From assembly GCA_036495685.1 (NCBI GenBank), contig DASXMJ010000172.1:42781-106780 (forward strand): a DNA stretch of 64,000 nt. Direction: 5' to 3'. The notes under the pieces were generated by a model. That model saw nothing but the letters and a program-made list of their open reading frames with translations. It was not told the origin of the DNA and searched no databases. Source of the DNA: Candidatus Binataceae bacterium (GTDB lineage Bacteria; Desulfobacterota; Binatia; Binatales; Binataceae). This document shows positions 38,224 to 45,497 of this stretch, piece by piece. The translations under genes were made by a program, and so were the position numbers. Numbering within the stretch: the first letter of the stretch is position 1; the number at the start of each line of letters is the position of its first letter.

Positions 38224-38574
38224 ATGCACCGACGGGACTCGCTGCTGGCCGTGTTAGTCCTGGCGGCACTCCCCTTCGCGGCCTGCCAGCATGAACATCT
38301 CAGTCGCAAAGAAGCCGGCACGGGGATGAACATTAATACCGCCGGCTTTCTGGGCGACGCGAGCGTCAACGTCAACCTTGGCATGTGCGCGGGCCGCGTC
38401 GCCCTGTCGCAGGGCGAGGCGACTATTCGGGACGACTGCTTCACCGGCGATACCAACGTGGTGCTCTGCACGGACGCGACGGCCGCAAGTCCAATCAAGT
38501 GCTCTCCTGCGCCCGGGATCTTGAGCATCTCGGGCAGCGGCGGCGACATCATCAGTTACGCGCGAGTTCGCTGA
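38224..38574 (+). CDS. Small cysteine-containing lipoprotein
   Basis: A 116-residue lipoprotein with no family I recognise. The N-terminus MHRRDSLLAVLVLAALPFAAC ends in a lipobox with C21 as modified residue. It shares MHRRD with the gene just upstream, suggesting they were copied from a common 5' end. The mature part has MCAGRVALSQGEATIRDDC and LCTDATAASPIKC, four Cys that could form two disulfides. GAGGAG lies 8 bases before the ATG. It is flanked by paralogous repeat proteins, hence probably one unit with them. Confidence 0.7.
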   Translation: MHRRDSLLAVLVLAALPFAACQHEHLSRKEAGTGMNINTAGFLGDASVNVNLGMCAGRVALSQGEATIRDDCFTGDTNVVLCTDATAASPIKCSPAPGILSISGSGGDIISYARVR

Positions 38575-38594
38575 AACGGGATGACGGTGCGATC

Positions 38595-39056
38595 GTGAAG
38601 CGAGGGGTGGCGGTTATCGGGTGCTGCTTGGCTTTGGCTGCGTGCACCAGTGTGAATGTCGCGGCGCAGGGGGACGGTGCAGCCATCGGTGGCCCCCTGG
38701 CTGTGGCCGGTCCGTTGCGGGTGCAAGGCGACTTGCGGGTCGGCGGTCCGGCAACCATTCACGGACCGGTCCAGGCGCGTGCGCTAACCATCGGGGGTCC
38801 CGTCAAGACCACACTCCCGCGGGGCGAGCCGCCAGGTCCGGCGGGTCAGTCCTTTGCGACCTCGCTGGCCGTCGCGGGACCACTCACGGTGCAGGGCCCG
38901 CTAATCGTGGAAGGGGCGTTGATAGTAGGAGGACCGCTCACTTCCGAGCCCGTTCAGGAATCGTCGGACGTCGTTCCCCAACAAAGTCAAGTCTTTGCGC
39001 CGCCGGGCGACGTGCCGCCGCAAAAGCCAGCCCCCTCAACTGAATGGACTGAGTAG
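38595..39056 (+). CDS. Lipoprotein GGPLxV-hexad repeat protein B (paralogue of protein A)
   Basis: A 153-residue protein starting VKRGVAVIGCCLALAAC from a GTG at 38595, with C17 in an LAAC lipobox. It carries the same two repeat blocks as protein A: GGPLAV, AGPLRV, QGDLRV, GGPATI, HGPVQA (32-61), then LAVAGPLTV, QGPLIV, EGALIV, GGPLTS. The two proteins are nearly superimposable from the first GGP to the end of block 2, including the PGP-rich linker, and differ in their N-terminal anchor: an uncleaved helix in A, a lipid in B. The C-terminal 35 residues (QQSQVFAPPGDVPP...) are unique to B. No clear Shine-Dalgarno is seen, so translation may depend on coupling. Confidence 0.72.
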   Translation: MKRGVAVIGCCLALAACTSVNVAAQGDGAAIGGPLAVAGPLRVQGDLRVGGPATIHGPVQARALTIGGPVKTTLPRGEPPGPAGQSFATSLAVAGPLTVQGPLIVEGALIVGGPLTSEPVQESSDVVPQQSQVFAPPGDVPPQKPAPSTEWTE

Positions 39057-39096
39057 GGCCCGGTGGCTGGGCCGCGCGCCGCGCAACTACCGCCGA

Positions 39097-39127
39097 GCGA
39101 GGCCCGCCCCAGCCTCGCCCTCTTTCT
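39097..39127 (+). terminator. Candidate terminator after the PspA/repeat-protein operon
   Basis: GCGAGGC and GCCTCGC pair over an eight-base loop and are followed by CCTCTTTCT. It lies between convergent genes, 40 bases after the last repeat-protein stop. The T-run is interrupted. Confidence 0.42.
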
Positions 39128-39184
39128 GACACCCTGCATACGCCAGGCGTCCGCTCCGCTAGGTTTCGGCCAGGGCGCACCCGT

Positions 39185-39691
39185 CTACGGTGTCATGCGC
39201 GAATCGAGCAGGCGCTGCACGAAGATCAGGTCGAGCCAGCGGCCGAATTTGCATCCTACCTCGGGCATTCTCGCCACCTGCTTGAAACCCAGGTCAGCGT
39301 GCAAGGCGAGCGAAGCGTGGTTTAAAGCTTCGATTGCACCAACCATCGCGTGTGCTCGCGATGCAGTGGCTCGTTCGATGAGTGCGCGGAGCAGAATCCT
39401 GCCAATTCCGGAACGCCGGCGGTCGGCTCTCACGTAGATGGAATGCTCGACCGTGTGACGATAACCGTGCCACGCCCGAAAGTCAGCGAAGGTTGCATAG
39501 CCGAGAACGCTACCATCCTCGACTGCGACCTTGATTGGAAATCCGCGCGCCTGGCGCGCTTCGAACCAGCGCCGGCGGCCTTGGAGATCGTCGAGGGTGT
39601 CGAACCACACGGCGGTCGAGTTTGTGATTACTTCATTGAAGATCTCGAGGATTCCCGGCAGGTCATCGACGCTAGCATCGCGTACTTCCAT
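39185..39691 (-). CDS. GNAT acetyltransferase, phosphinothricin/methionine-sulfone type
   Basis: A 168-residue acetyltransferase. The acetyl-CoA loop is RADRRRSGIGRILL (RxxGxG/A pattern), and IFNEVITNSTAVWFDT and GYATFADFR resemble phosphinothricin N-acetyltransferases. Such enzymes acetylate L-methionine sulfoximine or phosphinothricin, but bacterial paralogues vary. GGAAGGAA precedes the ATG by 2-3 bases, a close but plausible site. Divergent from the XRE-cupin gene with only about 40 bases between start codons. Confidence 0.85.
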   Translation of the reverse strand: MEVRDASVDDLPGILEIFNEVITNSTAVWFDTLDDLQGRRRWFEARQARGFPIKVAVEDGSVLGYATFADFRAWHGYRHTVEHSIYVRADRRRSGIGRILLRALIERATASRAHAMVGAIEALNHASLALHADLGFKQVARMPEVGCKFGRWLDLIFVQRLLDSRMTP

Positions 39692-39704
39692 TTCCTTCCT
39701 CGTT

Positions 39705-39737
39705 TATTATAGTGGAGAGGATCGGCACTATAGTGGA
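39705..39737. promoter_or_regulatory. Palindromic operator candidate in the GNAT/XRE divergent promoter
   Basis: CACTATAGTG (39726-39735) is a perfect ten-base palindrome followed by GA. A second, half-matching copy, TATTATAGTGGA, lies 21 bases upstream (39705-39716), two helical turns away. The palindrome overlaps the likely GTG start of the XRE-cupin gene. This is where an autoregulating XRE protein would bind. Confidence 0.4.
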
Positions 39738-40302
39738 CGCAACCGGGAGAAGTCTAGCGCAACGATTGCATCGCGAACGTGAGCTGCGGGGGTGGGCGCT
39801 GTCCGAGTTGGCCCGACGCGCCGCGGTTTCCAAGAGCATGATCAGCAAGGTCGAACGCGGCGAGGCCAGTCCAACCGCGAGTCTGTTGGGGCGGTTGGCC
39901 GGCGCGTTCGGGACTACGATGTCGAGCCTGCTTGAAGAACCGGCGTGCCCTCAACGCTTGACCCGCCGTAGCGATCAGTCGCTATGGAAGGACCCGGCAA
40001 CCGGCTACTTGCGCCGTGCGATCTGTCCGCCGGGCGCGGGGCGAGCCGAAGTGACCGAGGTCACGCTGCCGGCCGGTGCGCGGGTGGCATTTCCAAAGGA
40101 AGCGTTCGCTTTCCTCGAGCAGCAAATCTGGATGATGCGAGGCACTCTGCATTTCACCGAAGGCCCTGTCGTCCATGTGTTACGGCGGGGAGACCACCTG
40201 ACGCTCGGGCCACCCTCCGACTGCACCTTCGAAAACCATGACAAGCACGCTTGCGTTTACCTGGTTATGCTGGTGCGGTCTTCACGCGCAGAAATCCGCT
40301 GA
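39733..40302 (+). CDS. XRE-family regulator with C-terminal cupin
   Basis: A 189-residue regulator. The N-terminal HTH (LSELARRAAVSKSMISKVERGEA) lies at about residues 22-45. The C-terminal cupin has AFLEQQIWMMRGTLHF and HVLRRGDHLTLGP. This arrangement is common for small-molecule-responsive repressors of neighbouring genes. The start is uncertain: GTG at 39733 has GGAGAGG 12 bases upstream; GTG at 39712 in the same frame would add seven residues without a ribosome-binding site. The divergent GNAT gene is the likely target. Confidence 0.87.
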   Translation: MDATGRSLAQRLHRERELRGWALSELARRAAVSKSMISKVERGEASPTASLLGRLAGAFGTTMSSLLEEPACPQRLTRRSDQSLWKDPATGYLRRAICPPGAGRAEVTEVTLPAGARVAFPKEAFAFLEQQIWMMRGTLHFTEGPVVHVLRRGDHLTLGPPSDCTFENHDKHACVYLVMLVRSSRAEIR

Positions 40303-40321
40303 TTACCCAGCTGTCCCACAG

Positions 40322-40365
40322 CCCTGTCCGCGTCACTTTTTCGCGCTGTGCCCCCCTCGACAGGG
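40322..40365. other. Composite stem-loop between convergent genes
   Basis: CCCTGTC (40322-40328) pairs with GACAGGG (40359-40365). Within the loop CGCG pairs with CGCG around TCACTTTTT. It lies between the ends of the XRE-cupin gene and cinA. It lacks the T-run of a standard terminator but could work as a two-way transcription barrier. Confidence 0.3.
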
Positions 40366-40382
40366 TAGGGCGGGCGACCACA

Positions 40383-41666
40383 TCACCGGCGGAAGAGGGC
40401 GGATTCCGCGATTTGCAGATCCAGAGCGTAGCGGCGGATCCAGTCCAGGGCGACCTGCGAAGTGAGCAGCTTGATCCAATCGCGAGTGCCGCGGAACTGG
40501 TAGCGGCGCGAGATCTGTCCGCGCTCGGAATCGAGTCCAAGACAGATCGTACCGACGGGCTTGTCCGGCGTGCCACCATCGGGGCCTGCCACTCCTGAGG
40601 TGGCGATTGCCACCTCGGCGCCGGTGCGCCTGCGCGCGCCCACCGCCATCTCGCGCACGCATTCCTCGCTCACCGCGCCCACCGTACGCAGGGTGGTCTC
40701 CGACACGCCGAGCAGCTCGGTTTTCATCTCGTTGGAGTAGGTCACCAGGTCGCCGATCAGATAATTCGAGCTGCCTGGAACGTTGGTCAGTCGATGGCCG
40801 ATCAGACCGCCGGTGCACGACTCTGCAACCGCAAGCTTGATTTTCTTTTCGATCAGCAGCCGCCCGACTACTTCCTCCATGGTGATTTCGCCCTCGGCGA
40901 ACAGGAATTCGGAGATCTTGCCGCGCACCCGCTGCGCCAGTTCCTCGAGCTTGCGCTCGGCCTCTCCGGGCTTGCCCTCGACGGTCAGGCGCAGCGAGAT
41001 CTGCGGAAAGCTCGCGCGCAAGCCGACTCGCGCCTCGTCGGCCTTGATCAGGCCCGCGACCGCTTGATCGAGCGCCGACTCGCTCATTCCGAAGGTCTGG
41101 AAAATTCGCATGGCGATGACCTTGTCGGTGCCGCGATTTTTCTGAATCCACGGGATGACCCAGTTCTCCATCATCGGCTTCATCTCGCGCGGCACACCCG
41201 GCAGCACGATGAGCTGGGAGCTGTGGCCGGCGAGCGTGATCGGCAGTCGAAAGCCGGGCGCGGTGCCGAGGGGATTCGGGATGATCTCCGCACCGTCGGG
41301 AAAATCGGCCTGCTTGAGGTTGTTCTCGGGCATCACGCGGTTGATAGTGGCGAACAACCGCTTCATATGGTCGACCGAGGCCTGGTCGCGCACCAGTTTG
41401 ACGCCCGCGATGCGGGCGACCGTCTCGGTGGTGAGGTCATCCACGGTCGGACCGATTCCGCCGGTAGAGATAACGACGTCGCTCATCGCGATTGCGGTGC
41501 GCCAGGCCCATTGCAGGCGATCGGGCACATCGCCCGTTGTGAGCACGGCCACCAGGTCAACGCCATTTTCGACCAGCTTGTCGGCCAAGTAGTTGGAATT
41601 GGTGTCGACGACTTTGCCGGTCATGATTTCGTCGCCGGTCGAGAGAATTGCGGCCCGTTCGATCAT
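40383..41666 (-). CDS. cinA: CinA-type protein (MoCF-like domain plus nicotinamide-nucleotide amidase domain)
   Basis: A 427-residue protein of the CinA family. The N-terminal MoaB/MogA-like domain begins AAILSTGDEIMTGKVVDTNS with TGGIGPTVDDLT. The C-terminal CinA domain has LAVAESCTGGLIGHRLTNVPG and YSNEMKTELLGV, which in PncC deamidates NMN. Both halves are complete. GAGGAG precedes the ATG by 7 bases. Role: nucleotide salvage linked to DNA ligase by-product NMN. Confidence 0.93.
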   Translation of the reverse strand: MIERAAILSTGDEIMTGKVVDTNSNYLADKLVENGVDLVAVLTTGDVPDRLQWAWRTAIAMSDVVISTGGIGPTVDDLTTETVARIAGVKLVRDQASVDHMKRLFATINRVMPENNLKQADFPDGAEIIPNPLGTAPGFRLPITLAGHSSQLIVLPGVPREMKPMMENWVIPWIQKNRGTDKVIAMRIFQTFGMSESALDQAVAGLIKADEARVGLRASFPQISLRLTVEGKPGEAERKLEELAQRVRGKISEFLFAEGEITMEEVVGRLLIEKKIKLAVAESCTGGLIGHRLTNVPGSSNYLIGDLVTYSNEMKTELLGVSETTLRTVGAVSEECVREMAVGARRRTGAEVAIATSGVAGPDGGTPDKPVGTICLGLDSERGQISRRYQFRGTRDWIKLLTSQVALDWIRRYALDLQIAESALFRR

Positions 41667-41816
41667 CGGTAACTCCTCACTGCAGCGAGTTTCTGGATTC
41701 GTTGAGTAGCCTAGGGCGTCCGTTCATGCAAAGGGCCCTGGTCATCCGGCACCATCACCGCTTCTTACGGGCGACGTCCCGCGGTCAGCCCTCGGTTGGG
41801 ATAGCCTTGGTGGCGC

Positions 41817-41831
41817 AAGAAGGGCCTTCTT
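41817..41831. repeat. 15-base palindrome upstream of cinA
   Basis: AAGAAGG G CCTTCTT is a perfect seven-base inverted repeat around one base. It lies in the 218 bases between the pgpA stop and cinA start, both on the minus strand. It may be a protein-binding site. It cannot form a stable short-loop hairpin with full pairing. Confidence 0.3.
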
Positions 41832-41884
41832 TCCAAAGGGCGGACGCAGGACGCGCCGCCCACGGGTCATGCGGCGCGATGCGC

Positions 41885-42352
41885 CTAGTGCACCAGCACG
41901 CGTCGCGCGACCTGTAGCAGTATGTTCGCGTAGATCGCGGAGCCCAGGTCATCCAGCATCACCCCGGTGCCGCCTTCCACCCGGCGATCGATCCAGCCGG
42001 CGGGGAACGGTTTCATCACGTCAAAGATGCGAAACAACACAAAACCCGCGAGCATCCACGGCACCGTGAGCGGATTACCGTACATGGTTGCGACCATTCC
42101 GAGGACTTCGTCGATCACGATTTTGGAACTGTCCGGTTCCTTGAAGATCACTTCGGCGCGTCCCGCGATCCAGCACGAGATCGCAAAAGCGGCCACGAAA
42201 ACGACCAACGCCAGCGGCGGCGAATCGCTCCACAACGGTCCGAAGGCGAGCCAGACCACGAGCACTCCCACCAGCGAACCTGCCGTACCGGGTGCGAATG
42301 GCGAAAATCCGCTATAGGCGCCGGTGGCGATAAAGATAATGAGCGAGCGCAT
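41885..42352 (-). CDS. pgpA: Phosphatidylglycerophosphatase A
   Basis: PgpA dephosphorylates phosphatidylglycerophosphate to phosphatidylglycerol. The 155-residue membrane protein has the family motifs GFSPFAPGTAGSL, VIDEVLGM and FRIFDVMKPFP, GGTGVMLDDLGSAIYA, which contain the conserved acidic residues. I chose the ATG at 42352 because the motifs begin a few residues later; the frame continues to 42466 over the end of the next gene without family sequence. It probably follows the kinase/BON gene in one transcript. Confidence 0.9.
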   Translation of the reverse strand: MRSLIIFIATGAYSGFSPFAPGTAGSLVGVLVVWLAFGPLWSDSPPLALVVFVAAFAISCWIAGRAEVIFKEPDSSKIVIDEVLGMVATMYGNPLTVPWMLAGFVLFRIFDVMKPFPAGWIDRRVEGGTGVMLDDLGSAIYANILLQVARRVLVH

Positions 42353-42428
42353 CGGGTTTCGGAGCGCGAGCGGTGGCGAGCCGCAGCTCCCGTTTGGGGT
42401 TGGTGCCTGTACTGAAGCTCGGCGCCGC

Positions 42429-43250
42429 TCACGCTGTGGGGTATGGCATGGGAGGTTGTTCGGCACCTACCTCTACCGCGGTTACCCCGTCGATGGTGCG
42501 GGCCACGCCGCAGACTAGTTCGTCCCAGGGCGCAACCAGGCCGGGGCCGCTGAGCGATACGGTGCCGGCGCGGCACGCCACTGAGATCTGCGCGTCGCGA
42601 ATCTTCGGATGTGCCAATAGCGCGGCGTGAACTTCACCGGCGATGGCCGCATCGCTCAGGGCCGAGCGCGCCGCAGCATCCGCAGCCGCATTGATCTCGG
42701 CCGCAGCATTGGCCAGCAGTCGTGCTATCGCGCCGAGCGGCTGCGCGGAAGAATTCACGATCACGTCATAGAGGGTAGGGTCGTCGACATCGACGCCAGA
42801 CAAGGTCTGGCTGCGCGCCTTGGTTTCGCGATCGACCTCGCGCACGTGTTTCTCCGCGCTGGCCGCCGAGAGCCGTTCTTCCTGCTCGGTACACTTGATT
42901 CGCTCAGCCATCGGGCTGACCACCCGAACCCGCAGCGCATAGCGAAGCGGCGGAGTCAGATGGGCGAGCGCGCGCCCGGCGACGACGATCGAATCGTGCG
43001 CGAGTTCCTTGAGCAAGACGGCGCGAATGTAGGCAAGGTAGCGATGGCTTTCGCTGCGCAGCCGCTCCCAGAAGTGGGGCGTGCGCAAATCGAACACCAG
43101 CAGCTGGTCTTCGCTCACGCCGAAGCGGCGAGCCGCCTCCGCAATCAGTTCCTGTCCGGTCTTAAAGCGCCATCCGAGCTGCTCCGCTGTCAGGCGTCCC
43201 AACTCGATGCCGCGGCTTCCGACTTGTTGGCTTATCGCGATGACCGCCAT
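42429..43250 (-). CDS. Cytidylate-kinase-like domain fused to a BON domain
   Basis: A 273-residue protein. Residues 1-190 match the cytidylate-kinase-like family: VIAISQQVGSRGIELGRLTAEQLG at the nucleotide loop, then RYLAYIRAVL and VVAGRALAHL. Residues about 199-262 are a BON domain (IAGEVHAALLAHPKIRDAQISV ... VSLSGPG), a fold that binds phospholipid in osmotic-stress and outer-membrane proteins. The combination is not one I know. The P-loop differs from true kinases, as usual in the family. The ATG at 43250 has GGAGA upstream. pgpA, a phospholipid enzyme, is directly downstream, so a membrane-associated nucleotide or phospholipid sensor is possible. Confidence 0.8.
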   Translation of the reverse strand: MAVIAISQQVGSRGIELGRLTAEQLGWRFKTGQELIAEAARRFGVSEDQLLVFDLRTPHFWERLRSESHRYLAYIRAVLLKELAHDSIVVAGRALAHLTPPLRYALRVRVVSPMAERIKCTEQEERLSAASAEKHVREVDRETKARSQTLSGVDVDDPTLYDVIVNSSAQPLGAIARLLANAAAEINAAADAAARSALSDAAIAGEVHAALLAHPKIRDAQISVACRAGTVSLSGPGLVAPWDELVCGVARTIDGVTAVEVGAEQPPMPYPTA

Positions 43251-43438
43251 GGGAATCTCTCCGGCTTCCCGATGATCCGCACCCGCGCCGCATATTAGGG
43301 ACAATACACACCGAACCGCAAACGTCGGAGATGGAATCCTCGCGGCGGCGCGGCTAGGATGGCGGCTACTCTGACTGCTCGTGGCGTGAAATTCTGCGCG
43401 CGACCTGAGCAAAAAGCGAGGCTGGGAAGCGAATTCCG

Positions 43439-44563
43439 ATGGCAGCAAGAATGGCACGGCCGCGCCTGGCCGGCGCGGAAATAAATCCACGCGGGGTGCG
43501 CGGCGACATGACCGCGGCAGAGCTGATCGATACCGCGTTTCTCGCCTACAACGGCCGTAAGCTGCGCGACGCGTGCCGGCTGTTCGCGGAGCGCATGCTC
43601 GAACCCGACGTGGTGGTCGGGATGAGCGTGACCGGCGCGCTGACGCCCGCGGGTCTCGGGATGTCGTGCCTGATTCCGCTGATTGAGAACGGCTTCGTCG
43701 ACTGGATGGTCTCGACCGGCGCGAACCTCTACCACGATACCCACTTCGGAATCGGGCTCAAGATGTACCAGGGCTCGGCCGAGGCCGACGATGTGGCGCT
43801 GCGCAATGCGGGCGTGGTGCGAATCTACGACATCTTTTTCGACTACCGCGTGCTGCTCTCGACCGACACTTTTTTTCGGGAAATCGCTCGGCTCGAGGAA
43901 TTTCAGCGTCCGATGAGTACGGCCGAATTCCACTATCGGGCCGGAAGGTACGTTGCCGAGCGCGAGCGGATCTTAAAGCTCAAGCGCCGTTCGCTTCTGG
44001 CGGCGGCGTATGAATATGGACTGCCGATCTACACCTCGTCGCCGGGAGATTCTTCGATTGGCATGAACCTGGCGCTGCTGGAGATGGAAGGTCACGGCCT
44101 GCGGATCGACCCGCTGGCCGATGTGAATGAAACCGCGTCGATAGTCTACGCGGCCAAGCAAAGCGGCGGCAGGAGCGCGGTGTTTATTCTGGGGGGCGGC
44201 TCGCCCAAAAATTTCGTTCTCCAGACTGAACCCCAGATCCAGGAAGTCATGGGCGTCGCCGAAAAAGGTCACGATTATTTCCTGCAGGTGACCGATGCAC
44301 GCCCGGACACGGGCGGACTCTCCGGTGCGACCCCGTCGGAGGCGGTCAGCTGGGGCAAGATCGATCCCAATCGTCTGCCGGACACGGTGGTCTGTTACGT
44401 GGATTCCACCGTGGCACTCCCGCTCATTACCGCCTACGCCCTGGCCCGCCGAAAGCGGCGCAAGCCGCGGCGACTCTACGACCGGCGCGGGGAGATGATG
44501 AACACGCTGGCTTCCGCCTACGAGAAGGTGCGCAAGAGGCGCCTCAAACGGGGCGAGAGTTGA
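43439..44563 (+). CDS. Deoxyhypusine-synthase-like enzyme
   Basis: A 374-residue member of the deoxyhypusine-synthase family. Core sequences include [33 protein letters not shown] and [18 protein letters not shown]. The catalytic lysine segment [14 protein letters not shown] is kept; K in SWGK corresponds to the essential lysine of the eukaryotic enzyme. In eukaryotes and archaea it modifies eIF-5A; bacteria lack eIF-5A, so bacterial homologues are thought to act on polyamines (for example homospermidine formation). The ATG at 43439 is chosen with GGAAG 9 bases upstream; one in-frame ATG at 43508 would shorten the N-terminus. Next to it is the CysQ-like gene, 22 bases downstream. Confidence 0.85.
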   Translation: MAARMARPRLAGAEINPRGVRGDMTAAELIDTAFLAYNGRKLRDACRLFAERMLEPDVVVGMSVTGALTPAGLGMSCLIPLIENGFVDWMVSTGANLYHDTHFGIGLKMYQGSAEADDVALRNAGVVRIYDIFFDYRVLLSTDTFFREIARLEEFQRPMSTAEFHYRAGRYVAERERILKLKRRSLLAAAYEYGLPIYTSSPGDSSIGMNLALLEMEGHGLRIDPLADVNETASIVYAAKQSGGRSAVFILGGGSPKNFVLQTEPQIQEVMGVAEKGHDYFLQVTDARPDTGGLSGATPSEAVSWGKIDPNRLPDTVVCYVDSTVALPLITAYALARRKRRKPRRLYDRRGEMMNTLASAYEKVRKRRLKRGES

Positions 44564-44585
44564 AGGAGGGCAGGGTCCGCATCGA

Positions 44586-45452
44586 GTGCCCAGGAAAGCC
44601 TCTAAGCATTCAGAACCCCCCGTTCGCAAAGCACGCGAGATGATTTCCCCGGATGGAAACCTGCGGCGCGAACTCACCCTGGCGCGAAAGGCAGCGCGTG
44701 CGGCCGGCGATATCCTGCGCGGCTATTGGCGCCGCGGCGACTACCAAATCAGCTCCAAGGGAAAGGACAATCCGGTAACCCAGGCCGACCTGGAAGCAGA
44801 TCGCACACTCAAGCGCCTGCTGCACGATCCATTTCCTGAATACGGCTGGCTTTCCGAAGAGACCGCCGACAGCGAGGCGCGCCTTAAATGTCGGCGGGTG
44901 TGGATCGTCGATCCACTCGACGGAACCAAGGAATTCATCCAGGGCATTCCGGAATTCTGCGTGGCGGTCGCGCTGGTCGAGGAAGGCCACCCGGTATTGG
45001 GAGTTACTTACAATCCCATAACCCGCGAGATGTTCTGGTCGGCGCGCGGGATGGGTTGTCATTTGAATACCGAACCGGTGCGGGTGACGCGGACCCGCGT
45101 GCTCCATCGCGCAAACGTGCTGGCGAGCCGAAGCGAGACCGCGCGGGGCGAATGGGAAGTATTCCACGGTCGGCTCAAGGTGAGCCCAACCGGGAGCGTC
45201 GCCTACAAATTGGCGCTGGTGGCGGCCGGGAAAGGCGACGCGACCTTCACGCGTTCACCGAAGAGTGAGTGGGACATCGCATCGGGGGCCGCGCTGCTCG
45301 CGGAAGCCGGCGGCACCATGACTGACATTCACGGCGCCATGATCCGGTTTAACCAGCGTCGCGTGAAGGTGGCGGGAATGATCGCGGACAATACGGTGCT
45401 ACACGAACAACTGGTAAAGATCGCGCCGCATCCGGAAAGAGCTCCCGAGTAG
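44586..45452 (+). CDS. cysQ: 3'(2'),5'-bisphosphate nucleotidase CysQ / inositol monophosphatase family
   Basis: A 288-residue Li+-sensitive Mg2+-phosphatase. Metal ligands appear in LSEETADS, WIVDPLDGTKEFIQG and SEWDIASGAALLAEAGG, the IMPase set. TKEF after DPLDG points to the CysQ/PAPase branch that recycles 3'-phosphoadenosine 5'-phosphate, a sulfate-assimilation by-product; inositol-1-phosphatase is less likely. The GTG start is weak: its AGGAGG lies 14 bases upstream; ATG at 44640 is an alternative. It follows the deoxyhypusine-synthase-like gene closely. Confidence 0.85.
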   Translation: MPRKASKHSEPPVRKAREMISPDGNLRRELTLARKAARAAGDILRGYWRRGDYQISSKGKDNPVTQADLEADRTLKRLLHDPFPEYGWLSEETADSEARLKCRRVWIVDPLDGTKEFIQGIPEFCVAVALVEEGHPVLGVTYNPITREMFWSARGMGCHLNTEPVRVTRTRVLHRANVLASRSETARGEWEVFHGRLKVSPTGSVAYKLALVAAGKGDATFTRSPKSEWDIASGAALLAEAGGTMTDIHGAMIRFNQRRVKVAGMIADNTVLHEQLVKIAPHPERAPE

Positions 45453-45497
45453 GAAAATCCCTCCCTTCACGACGAGGGGATCCGGACCTCAATAAAC

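Noticed and set aside
40794..41672. Long open frame antisense to cinA
   Set aside because: Same explanation: the minus strand encodes a complete CinA with all motifs, and this frame has no family signal.
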